Below, piece by piece: positions 38,720 to 46,244 of a DNA stretch of 64,000 nucleotides. Position 1 is the first letter of the stretch. Every line of letters begins with the position of its first letter. The stretch is from the NCBI RefSeq assembly GCF_000214035.2, contig NZ_AFHG01000052.1:496001-560000 (forward strand). Reading direction: 5' to 3'. The notes beneath the pieces are model-generated. The model was not told where the DNA came from. It did no database searches and saw only the letters and a list, made by a program, of their open reading frames with translations. The DNA is from Methyloversatilis universalis FAM5. Lineage in GTDB: Bacteria > Pseudomonadota > Gammaproteobacteria > Burkholderiales > Rhodocyclaceae. The translations under genes and the position numbers were made by a program.

Positions 38720-39138
38720 GGACGACCGCCTTTCAGCCGTGCCAGCACGCTGGCGAAATCAGGCGCGGACGCCTGCGGGCCTTCCGGCAGTTCGCCGCGC
38801 GGCAGCGTGGCGATGCCGGTGACCGATCCGGGCGCCACGCCCACCACCAGCCAGTGCTCGCCCACCTCCAGCAGCAGCACGCGCTCGCGCGTACCGACCG
38901 CGATGCCGCCCACGGTGCGGATCGCGGCCGTCCCGGCCAGCTTGCTGCCGGACAGCCGGCGCAGCAGCCACATCGCGCCGAGCAGCACCGCCAGCACCAC
39001 GCCGAGTGCACCCAGCATCTGCACCACCGCGGCCGCGCCGCTCGCCGGTGCGGCCGCCGCGGCAGGCTCGGCGGCCTGCAGCGGCAGGGCGACGAGGGAC
39101 AGCAGAAGCGACGCAGAAAGGGGTGATACGGATTTCAT
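38716..39138 (-). CDS. fliO: Flagellar protein FliO
   Basis: 140 residues. Signal-like N-terminus, Ala-rich stretch, one TM helix (about 40-62, MLGALGVVLAVLLGAMWLL), then a small cytosolic domain with RERVLLLEVGEHWLVVGVAPG, the FliO/MopB fold. Chaperones FliP assembly. Here it appears to be the first gene of the cluster; fliL, fliM and fliN are not upstream, unlike the usual fliLMNOPQR order. Confidence 0.92.
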   Translation of the reverse strand: MKSVSPLSASLLLSLVALPLQAAEPAAAAAPASGAAAVVQMLGALGVVLAVLLGAMWLLRRLSGSKLAGTAAIRTVGGIAVGTRERVLLLEVGEHWLVVGVAPGSVTGIATLPRGELPEGPQASAPDFASVLARLKGGRP

Positions 39139-39261
39139 GGCGCCAGCGTAGCGCGGGCGGGGCGTGAATCAGGCCGGGAATAGACCGGATAAAGGGCCCG
39201 ATTTCCGGCCGCCGCTTCGCGCGCTGGGGGCGGGCGGCGCGGACGCCGGGGCGTGTCGGAG

Positions 39262-39453
39262 TCAGCGACGGCTCAGCGCCTCTTCGATCTTCTTTTCGGT
39301 CTTGTACTGGCTCAGCGCATACACCGCCCAGAGCGCGGCCGGCAGCCAGCCGATCAGCGTGAGCTGCAGGATGAGGCACAGGATGCCGGCGAACGGCCGC
39401 CCTATCGTGAAGAACACCGTAAAGGGCAGGAAAATGGCGAGCAGCAGGCGCAT
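39262..39453 (-). CDS. YqaE/Pmp3-family small membrane protein
   Basis: 63 residues, two hydrophobic helices (about 3-20 and 24-46) with the family pattern PFTVFFTIGRPFAGILCLIL, then WLPAALWAVYALSQYK and a charged tail. PF01679 proteins are tiny inner-membrane proteolipids linked to salt or cold stress in other organisms; molecular function is not settled. It sits 123 bp upstream of fliO and diverges from relA. Confidence 0.85.
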   Translation of the reverse strand: MRLLLAIFLPFTVFFTIGRPFAGILCLILQLTLIGWLPAALWAVYALSQYKTEKKIEEALSRR

Positions 39454-39581
39454 GAAGGACTCCCGTCGGGTGGGCTGTCCGGCGACGGTACAAGATTCCG
39501 TTGGCGAGTTGAAGCCCGGTCGCCGGGCCGCATGTTGCTGCGCCGCAAGCGGCTGCCGTGCGAATCCGGGATAATCGCGTC

Positions 39582-41786
39582 ATGGTTTCAGTTGTGCACT
39601 CCCTCTCCAGCGCCGACGCGGCGCGCACCACCCTCGAACTGCTGACCGACGGTCTGGGCGACGCGGAAGCGGAACTGCTGCGCACCGCGCATGACCGCGT
39701 GATGCCGCTGTACGCCGAGCGCGCGCTCGGCACCGGCGAACCGATCGGCGAGCACGTGCTCGGCCAGGCGCTCATCTGCGCCTCGCTGCGCCTCGATCTG
39801 GAAACCCGGCTGACGGCGCTGCTGTTCCCGCTGCACGAGGTGCAGGAGGACGCCGGCGAACAGATCGCCACCGCCTACGGTCCGGCGGTGGCTGAACTGG
39901 TGGCCGGCCTGCAGCGGTTGGACAATCTGCGGCTGATCACCCGCGCGCACGCGTCGCAGCAGGTCGCCGGCCAGGACAGCGGCGGCAACCAGGCCGAAGT
40001 GCTGCGCAAGATGGTGCTCGCCATGGTGGCCGACGTGCGCGTGGTCATGCTGCGGCTGGCGTCACGGGTGCAGACCCTGCGCTGGCTGACCGCGCATCCG
40101 AACGATGACCGCCTGCAGCTTGCGCGCGAGTCGCTCGACATCTACGCGCCGCTGGCCAACCGGCTGGGCGTGTGGCAGCTCAAGTGGGAACTGGAAGATC
40201 TGTCCTTCCGCTTCCTGGAGCCGGACACCTACAAGCGCATCGCCAGGCAGCTGGACGAAAAACGGGTCGAGCGCGAAGCCTTCATCGCCGAATCCATGGC
40301 GCGGCTCAAGGCGGAACTGCAGGCCGCCGGCATCCAGGCCGACATCCAGGGCCGGCCCAAGCACATCTACAGCATCTGGAACAAGATGCGGGCCAAGAAG
40401 CTCGAGTTCTCGGAGGTGTACGACGTGCGCGCGCTGCGCGTGCTGGTCGAGTCTGTGCGCGACTGCTACGGCGCGCTCGGCGTGGTGCACCAGCTGTGGC
40501 ACCCGCTGCCGCGCGAGTTCGACGACTACATCGCCCAGCCCAAGGGCAACAACTACCAGTCTCTGCACACCGCGGTGATCGCGCCGGACGGCCGTTCGCT
40601 GGAAGTGCAGATCCGCACCTGGGACATGCACCGCCACGCCGAAATGGGGGTGGCCGCACACTGGCGCTACAAGGAAGGGTCCGGGCAGGACAAGGACTAC
40701 GACGACAAGATCGCGTGGCTGCGCCAGCTGCTGTCCTGGCGCGACGAAATCGCCGACCACTCCGAGTGGGTGGAACAGTTCAAGCGCGCCGCGCTGGACG
40801 ACACCATCTATGTGCTGACGCCGCAGGGCAAGGTGATCGATCTGCCGGCCGGCTCCACCCCGGTCGATTTTGCCTACCGGCTGCATACCGACCTCGGCCA
40901 CCGCTGCCGCGGCGCCCGGGTCAACGGCCAGCTGGTGCCACTGAACACGCCGCTGGACAACGGCCAGCGGGTGGAAATCATCGCCGCCAAGCAGGGCGGC
41001 CCTTCGCGTGACTGGCTGGTGCCGCAGCAGGGCTACATCTCCACCCACGGCGCCCGCCAGAAGGTGCGCCGCTGGTTCGCCCAGATCGAGGAAGGCGAAA
41101 CGCTGGCGCAGGGCCGTGCCTGGCTCGCCCGCGAACTGGCGCGCGAGGGCGCCACCCAGACCAGTCTGGAAGAGCTGTCGCACAAGCTGGGCTACAACAG
41201 CGTGGATGCGATGCACATCGCCTGCGCGCACGGCGAGGTCGGCCCGCGCGCCATCCATGTCGCGCTGAAGGGCGAGGAACTGCCGCCCGAAGAGCCCGAA
41301 ATCAAGCCGCGCGCACCGCGTGCTACCGGCGAGCGCGGCGTGCTGGTGGAAGGCGTGGGCAAGCTGCTCACCCAGCTTGGCCGCTGCTGCAAGCCGGCGC
41401 CGCCGGACCCGATCTCCGGCTTCGTCACCCGCGGCCGCGGTGTGGCCATCCACCGCAGCGACTGCCCGAACTACATCAATATGGTGGCGCGCAACCCGGA
41501 GCGGGTGATCGACGCGCAGTGGGGCGAAGTGGCCGGCCGCGATCCGGACGCGCGCTTCGCTGCCGACATCCACGTCGAGGCGCACGACCGCCAGGGCCTG
41601 CTGCGCGACATATCCGAAGTGCTGTCGCGCGAGAAGATCAATGTCACTGCGGTCAGCACGCAATCGAAGGCCGGCATGGCGCGCATGAACTTCACGGTGG
41701 AAATCGTCGGCGTCGGCCAGATCCAGAAAGTGCTCGGGCTGATTCGCGACGTCGATGGCGTGGTCGAGACGCGGCGCGGCTACTGA
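39582..41786 (+). CDS. relA: (p)ppGpp synthetase RelA
   Basis: 734 residues. N-terminal pseudo-hydrolase domain (about 25-180) lacking the HD metal motif (LLFPLHEVQEDAG instead of HDxxED). Synthetase domain (about 220-360) with GRPKHIYSIWNKM, YDVRALRVLVE, the RelA-type EFDDYIAQPKGNNYQSLHT and VQIRTWDMHRHAEMG. Then TGS (IYVLTPQGKVIDLPAG), a zinc-finger/CC region (GRCCKPAPPD) and a C-terminal ACT. So a ribosome-associated synthetase without hydrolase activity. ATG 39582 preferred over an upstream GTG. A SpoT elsewhere is expected. Confidence 0.96.
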   Translation: MVSVVHSLSSADAARTTLELLTDGLGDAEAELLRTAHDRVMPLYAERALGTGEPIGEHVLGQALICASLRLDLETRLTALLFPLHEVQEDAGEQIATAYGPAVAELVAGLQRLDNLRLITRAHASQQVAGQDSGGNQAEVLRKMVLAMVADVRVVMLRLASRVQTLRWLTAHPNDDRLQLARESLDIYAPLANRLGVWQLKWELEDLSFRFLEPDTYKRIARQLDEKRVEREAFIAESMARLKAELQAAGIQADIQGRPKHIYSIWNKMRAKKLEFSEVYDVRALRVLVESVRDCYGALGVVHQLWHPLPREFDDYIAQPKGNNYQSLHTAVIAPDGRSLEVQIRTWDMHRHAEMGVAAHWRYKEGSGQDKDYDDKIAWLRQLLSWRDEIADHSEWVEQFKRAALDDTIYVLTPQGKVIDLPAGSTPVDFAYRLHTDLGHRCRGARVNGQLVPLNTPLDNGQRVEIIAAKQGGPSRDWLVPQQGYISTHGARQKVRRWFAQIEEGETLAQGRAWLARELAREGATQTSLEELSHKLGYNSVDAMHIACAHGEVGPRAIHVALKGEELPPEEPEIKPRAPRATGERGVLVEGVGKLLTQLGRCCKPAPPDPISGFVTRGRGVAIHRSDCPNYINMVARNPERVIDAQWGEVAGRDPDARFAADIHVEAHDRQGLLRDISEVLSREKINVTAVSTQSKAGMARMNFTVEIVGVGQIQKVLGLIRDVDGVVETRRGY

Positions 41787-41806
41787 GCCGGGCCGGGTCG
41801 GCGCCC

Positions 41807-42376
41807 TCAGGCGTAGCTGTCGGTGACGCGTGAAGGGGCGTCCTGCGTCGTACGGGCGTACATCGCCAGCGCGGCGTCCGCAGCGCGCTGGACGTCCGTG
41901 GTGACCTCGCGTGCGGGTGGCGTGCTGCCGCGGGTGTCTTGCGCCAGTTCGGTCTGGGCATCCAGTGCCATGCGCGTCGCCTGTGCGGCCACCGCAAGGT
42001 CCTGGCCCGAGGGCTGGGCCGGCGCAAGCGCAGCGGCACGCACCTGCCGTGCCCGCTGCAGTGTTTCTTCCGGCGTGCGGCCGGGGGCCGTGTCTATGCT
42101 CACTTCCCCGCCCACCGCGTAGTCGACGCCGTCCGGTCCCCGCTGATAGCTGAAGCGCGCGCCCGAGGTCGCCAGTCCGCCGGACGCCGCAAGATGCGCC
42201 TGTTCGTGCTGGCGCACTTCACGGTCGCGGGCCTGCAGCTTGCGCAGCACCGCTTCGTCTTCCGCGCTCAGCGCCTGCGTTGCTGAGGGAAGGGACGAGC
42301 GGTTGCCGGTACCGGCCGCGATCGGAGCAGTGGCGGACAGCGATGAGGACAGGGCTGAAAGCGACATGGTCGACAC
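41807..42376 (-). CDS. SprA-related putative metalloprotease-fold protein
   Basis: 189 residues. Ser/Ala-rich N-terminus (about 1-35), then SAEDEAVLRKLQARDREVRQ and the zinc-protease-like HEQAHLAASGG (HExxH). The SprA-family signature follows: YQRGPDGVDYAVGGEVSIDT and a TPEETLQRARQVRAAALAPAQPS-type segment (quoted in part). C-terminal helix. Matches PF12118, whose function is unproven; no clear signal peptide. Convergent with relA, 20 bp apart. The first ATG could equally be Met4. The 239-bp upstream gap to tRNA-Arg holds no other gene. Confidence 0.8.
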   Translation of the reverse strand: MSTMSLSALSSSLSATAPIAAGTGNRSSLPSATQALSAEDEAVLRKLQARDREVRQHEQAHLAASGGLATSGARFSYQRGPDGVDYAVGGEVSIDTAPGRTPEETLQRARQVRAAALAPAQPSGQDLAVAAQATRMALDAQTELAQDTRGSTPPAREVTTDVQRAADAALAMYARTTQDAPSRVTDSYA

Positions 42377-42615
42377 CGGACAGGTCGCGCCGCAGCGCCG
42401 GCGCCTTTACGGTATAGACCGGCGGACCGAAAAAAGCCTGAGGGCGTGGCGGGCCCGCAGATCCGGCTCGAGAGGGGGGGCTGGAGTGCCCCGGGCGGCC
42501 TTACCGCGTCGATTGCCGACCGCACCTCTACCCCGGTGTGTGCCGCAGCGCGCGGTGCTGTACCGTGATCGGCCGGTTCTTCAGACAACCGGTCGCCGCC
42601 AAGTCATTGATTGAA

Positions 42616-42690
42616 TGGCGGCCCCAACAGGAATCGAACCTGTACCTACCCCTTAGGAGGGGGTTGTTGTATCCATTCAACTATGGAGCC
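42616..42690 (-). tRNA. tRNA-Arg (anticodon CCT)
   Basis: 75 nt. Acceptor GGCTCCA pairs with TGGGGCC (one G-T). The anticodon loop is CTCCTAA with anticodon CCT; T-loop GGTTCGATTCC; encoded GCCA 3' end. Reads the rare AGG codon. Confidence 0.96.
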
Positions 42691-42720
42691 GCAGGGCCGC
42701 GATTGTAACCGCGGGGCGGC

Positions 42721-44160
42721 TCAGCGCACGAGCACGTAGCGGTATTCGACCGGCGGAAGGTCCGGGCGCACGTGGCGGTAGGGCAGGGCAAGCCGGGTGC
42801 CTTCGCCTACGCCGCTCCGCTCGAGCAGCTCGCCCGCCGCCGCTCCCCGGCCGATCACCAGACGCGGGCCTTCCGGCAACAGCGGTGCCGGGGCGCCTGC
42901 CTTCCAGACGGTCACCGGTGCATCCGGGAAGCGCAGGCGCAGCACCCCGCCGAACACGGGCGTGTCGGTCACGATGGGCAGGTGGCCGTCGTAGCCGGCA
43001 GCGCGCAGCGCGGTGGCCAGTTCGAGCGCCGGCTCGTTCAGTTCGTCCGGCCGGTCGCGCCAGCCATCGAGCAGCGGCCGGCCGGCCGCCAGTGACAGGT
43101 AGAGCAGGCCGAACACCACCAGGACGCCGCGCAGCACGCCCAGTCGCGGGCTGTCGGCCAGATGCGGCCGGCTGCTGAAGAACATCAGCGGTGCGACGAA
43201 CAGCAGCGGCTGCAGCCAGCGACCCTTGAAATGGGTGGCGCCGCCGACGAACACCATGGCCAGCATGAACAGCGCGAGCCCGATGAGATAATGGCGCCAG
43301 AAGCGGGGCCAGGGGCTGGCCGCATCGCGGCGGAAAGCGGCGCGGCCGAACACCAGGGCGAGGATGAGATAGAGGCCGGCCACGGTGGCGGCGATCGCAC
43401 CGGCCAGGCTGGTCAGCCCGCGCAGCGGACCGCCGGCGACCGCACCGCCGCTGGTGTTGAGCTTTTCCAGCGTGCGTGCGCTGGCGGCCTGCCAGTGGTC
43501 GATCAGCCACAGGCCGTGCGGCAGGAAAACCAGCAGTGCGACCGCGCCGCTGGCGATGAGCCAGGGGTTGAGCCAGACCGCGCGCGCGTCGCGCCGCAGC
43601 AATACGGCCAGCGCCAGCGCCGCGGCGAACACCGCGTAGCTGTACTTGGACAGCATGCCGAAGCCGGCAAGCAGCCCGAGCGCGATGTACAGTGCCGGCC
43701 GCGGGCCTTCGTCGAGCAGGCGCACCACGACGTAGAGCGAAGCGCTGGCCAGACAGGTGACCAGCACCGAATGGGTGAGATCGCGCTGCGATTCCCAGCC
43801 GATCTGCGGGATGAGCAGCATGCAGGCGGCAGCCAGCACCGCCAGCGGCGGCGCGACCAGACGGCGGGCGGCCAGCCAGGTGCAGGTGTAGGTGGTGGCC
43901 AGCAGCAGGTTCTTCAGCAGCGCGAGCGCCGGCACCGATACGCCGAGAATCTGGAAGAACGTCCATTGCAGCCACGTGTAGAGTGGCGGCTGCGCGCCGT
44001 AGCCGGCGGCCAATTGCTGGGTCCAGAGCACCTGTTCGGCTTCGTCCAGTTCGAGCGCGTCGGACGCGAACACGCGGGCGGCCAGGTGGGCGGCGAAGTA
44101 GAGCGCGAGCAGACCGAACAGCGTCCAGCCATTCGATACGGATGTGCGGGATGAGGGCAT
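42721..44160 (-). CDS. GT39-family (ArnT/PMT-like) polytopic glycosyltransferase
   Basis: 479 residues with about 10-11 TM helices. N-terminal GT-C signature: an acidic loop after TM1 (SDALELDEAEQVLWTQQLA), then YGAQPPLYTWLQW and LLLATTYTCTWLAARRL. The C-terminal ~110 residues form a soluble periplasmic domain. GT39 enzymes transfer sugar from a polyprenyl-phosphate donor to lipid A or protein. Divergent from a GT2 polyprenyl-phosphate glycosyltransferase and a YbhN-like protein, which would fit a donor-and-transfer module. Sugar and acceptor unknown. Confidence 0.82.
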   Translation of the reverse strand: MPSSRTSVSNGWTLFGLLALYFAAHLAARVFASDALELDEAEQVLWTQQLAAGYGAQPPLYTWLQWTFFQILGVSVPALALLKNLLLATTYTCTWLAARRLVAPPLAVLAAACMLLIPQIGWESQRDLTHSVLVTCLASASLYVVVRLLDEGPRPALYIALGLLAGFGMLSKYSYAVFAAALALAVLLRRDARAVWLNPWLIASGAVALLVFLPHGLWLIDHWQAASARTLEKLNTSGGAVAGGPLRGLTSLAGAIAATVAGLYLILALVFGRAAFRRDAASPWPRFWRHYLIGLALFMLAMVFVGGATHFKGRWLQPLLFVAPLMFFSSRPHLADSPRLGVLRGVLVVFGLLYLSLAAGRPLLDGWRDRPDELNEPALELATALRAAGYDGHLPIVTDTPVFGGVLRLRFPDAPVTVWKAGAPAPLLPEGPRLVIGRGAAAGELLERSGVGEGTRLALPYRHVRPDLPPVEYRYVLVR

Positions 44161-44196
44161 CGTGGTCAGGCGGGTGCCCGTGAGCGAATATTTTGA

Positions 44197-44225
44197 GCCG
44201 GTCGCGACGCGACCGGCGTGTTTTT
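44197..44225 (+). promoter_or_regulatory. Terminator-like hairpin in the GT2 leader (possible attenuator)
   Basis: Arms GCCGGTCGC and GCGACCGGC around GAC (44197-44217), followed by GTGTTTTTG. It lies in the gap between the divergent glycosyltransferase genes, so it ends no visible gene and could act as an attenuator of the plus-strand operon. Confidence 0.4.
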
Positions 44226-44240
44226 GAAAGGTTGTCGAAA

Positions 44241-45239
44241 TTGTATCAATCCCCCACGGTCGTCACCGCGGATGACGCGGCGCGCAGCTACGCGGTCGAT
44301 ATTTCCGTCGTGATTCCGGTGTTCAACGAGGCGGAAAACCTGCCGGATCTGGTGCGCCGTGTCGATGAGGCCCTCACCCCGACCGGCCGCAGCTTCGAAC
44401 TGATTCTGGTCGATGACGGCTCGCGCGATGGCAGCGGCCGGCTGCTGCTGAAACTGGCGAAGGACCGCCCGTGGCTGCAACCGGTGCGGCTGGTGCGCAA
44501 CTACGGCCAGTCGAGCGCGCTGCAGGCCGGTTTCGACCGGGTGCGCGGCCGCTATGTGGTGACGCTGGACGGCGACCTGCAGAACGACCCGCTGGACATT
44601 CCGGCGCTGATCGACCGGCTGGACACCGATCCGGACGTGGACATGATTTCCGGCTGGCGCAAGCAGCGGCAGGACAAGGCGCTGTCGCGCCGCCTGCCGT
44701 CGGTGATCGCCAACAAGCTCATTTCCAGTTCGACCGGCGTGCATCTGCACGACTACGGCTGCGCGCTGAAGGCCTACCGGCGCGACATCATCGACCGCAT
44801 CCGGCTGTACGGCGAACTGCACCGCTTCATTCCGTCGCTGGCGCGCGACGCCGGCGCGCGCATCGACGAAGTGCCGGTGCGCCACCACGCGCGTACCCGC
44901 GGTGTATCGAAGTACGGCATCGACCGCACCTTCCGGGTCATTCTCGACCTGGTGCTCATCATCTTCTTCATGCGTTACCGCCAGCGGCCGCTGCACGCCT
45001 TCGGCGCGCTCGGCCTGTGGCTGGCCACGCCCGGACTGGGCATTCTCGGCTGGCTGGGCCTGGTCAAGCTGGCCGGCGAGGACATCGGCGGCCGCCCGCT
45101 GCTGATGGCCGGCGTCATGCTGCTGCTGATGGGCCTGCAGCTCATCGTGGCCGGTCTGGTCGGTGAACTGCTCATCCGCATCTATCACGAGGGGCGCGGC
45201 CGGCCGCAGTACCACGTGAAGGACGATCACGCCCGATGA
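44241..45239 (+). CDS. GT2 polyprenyl-phosphate glycosyltransferase (DPM1/ArnC-like)
   Basis: 332 residues from the chosen TTG, which has GAAAGG 9 nt upstream; TTG 44232 or 44193 are alternatives, and no ATG is usable. GT-A domain (about 18-240): SVVIPVFNEAENL, LILVDDGSRDGS, VRNYGQSSALQAGF, metal motif TLDGDLQNDP, HDYGCALKAYRR and HARTRGVSKYG. Two TM helices (about 265-290, 300-322). Makes a polyprenyl-phosphate-linked sugar on the cytosolic face. Stop overlaps the next gene (ATGA). Confidence 0.88.
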   Translation: MYQSPTVVTADDAARSYAVDISVVIPVFNEAENLPDLVRRVDEALTPTGRSFELILVDDGSRDGSGRLLLKLAKDRPWLQPVRLVRNYGQSSALQAGFDRVRGRYVVTLDGDLQNDPLDIPALIDRLDTDPDVDMISGWRKQRQDKALSRRLPSVIANKLISSSTGVHLHDYGCALKAYRRDIIDRIRLYGELHRFIPSLARDAGARIDEVPVRHHARTRGVSKYGIDRTFRVILDLVLIIFFMRYRQRPLHAFGALGLWLATPGLGILGWLGLVKLAGEDIGGRPLLMAGVMLLLMGLQLIVAGLVGELLIRIYHEGRGRPQYHVKDDHAR

Positions 45240-46168
45240 CGCGCGCTGCGCTGCTGCGCGTCGTCGCGGCCGCCGCGCTGCTGTTCGCGGTGGTGCGGCT
45301 GGCCGATCCGGCCGCATTGCAGACCGCCCTCGCCGGGGCGGACTCTGGATGGCTGGCCGCCGGTTTTGCGCTGGCTCTGGCGTCCAACATCGCCTCCGCG
45401 CTGCGCTGGCGTCTGCTTACGCAGTGGCTGGGCGCGGCGGTGCGTCCGCTGTTCGCGCTGACCACCTACTTCAGGGCGATGGCGCTCAATGCGCTGCTGC
45501 CGGGCGCGGTGGTCGGCGGTGACCTGTTCCGCGCGCTGGCACTGCGGCAGGCCGGCCTGCCTTCGCTGGATGCCGGGCTGTCGGTGGTGCTGGACCGGGT
45601 GAGCGGCCTGTGGGTGCTGCTGTCCATCGGCGCGTTCGCGCTGCCGTTCGCGCAGGACCATCTGGTGATCGCGCTGCCGTGGCCGCCGGTGCTGCTCGAC
45701 GTGCTCGCGGTGGCCGGCGGTGTCGTGCTGCTGGTCGCCCCGCTGGCTCTGATCGCGCTGCGGCTCGACCCGGCGGGCGGGCGCATCATGGCCGCGCTGG
45801 CCCGCGTGCAGTCGCGGCTGATGCGGCCGCAGGCGCTGCGCCAGTACGCGCTGCAGATGGGCGCTTCGCTGGCGGTGCAGGCGCTGTCGATCGCGGCGCT
45901 GGCTTTCGGTGGCCGTGCGGTCGGTCTCGACCTCCCGGCCTCGGTGTGGATCGCCGCCGCCGCACCCATCTTCCTGATGGCCGCGCTGCCAGTCAGCGTC
46001 GGCGGCTGGGGCACGCGCGAAGCGGCCGCAGGTGTCGCGCTGGCGGCTTTCGGCGTGCCGGCGGCGCAGGCGGTCGGGGCTGCGCTGATCTATGGCCTGT
46101 ACGGCCTGACGCAGGCCGCGCTTGGCGGCCTCATGTTCGCGCGTCGCGCGGCGCCCGGCGCCGGCTGA
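45236..46168 (+). CDS. YbhN/AglD-like lysylphosphatidylglycerol-synthase TM-region protein (UPF0104)
   Basis: 310 residues, about 7-8 TM helices. PF03706 signature: NIASALRWRLLTQWLG, TTYFRAMALNALLPGAVVGGD (quoted in part), LDRVSGLWVLL and PVSVGGWGTREAA. Lacks the catalytic domain of true MprF synthases. Overlaps the GT2 gene by 4 bp, so probably works with it; related proteins are proposed to flip lipid-linked sugars. Role inferred. Confidence 0.85.
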   Translation: MTRAALLRVVAAAALLFAVVRLADPAALQTALAGADSGWLAAGFALALASNIASALRWRLLTQWLGAAVRPLFALTTYFRAMALNALLPGAVVGGDLFRALALRQAGLPSLDAGLSVVLDRVSGLWVLLSIGAFALPFAQDHLVIALPWPPVLLDVLAVAGGVVLLVAPLALIALRLDPAGGRIMAALARVQSRLMRPQALRQYALQMGASLAVQALSIAALAFGGRAVGLDLPASVWIAAAAPIFLMAALPVSVGGWGTREAAAGVALAAFGVPAAQAVGAALIYGLYGLTQAALGGLMFARRAAPGAG

Positions 46169-46244
46169 CTTCCGCGTGAAGTGAGGGCCGGGAGAGGGCG
46201 GGGCGTATACTGCGCGCCCGCCTTCGCATCGCCCTCATTCCGTC

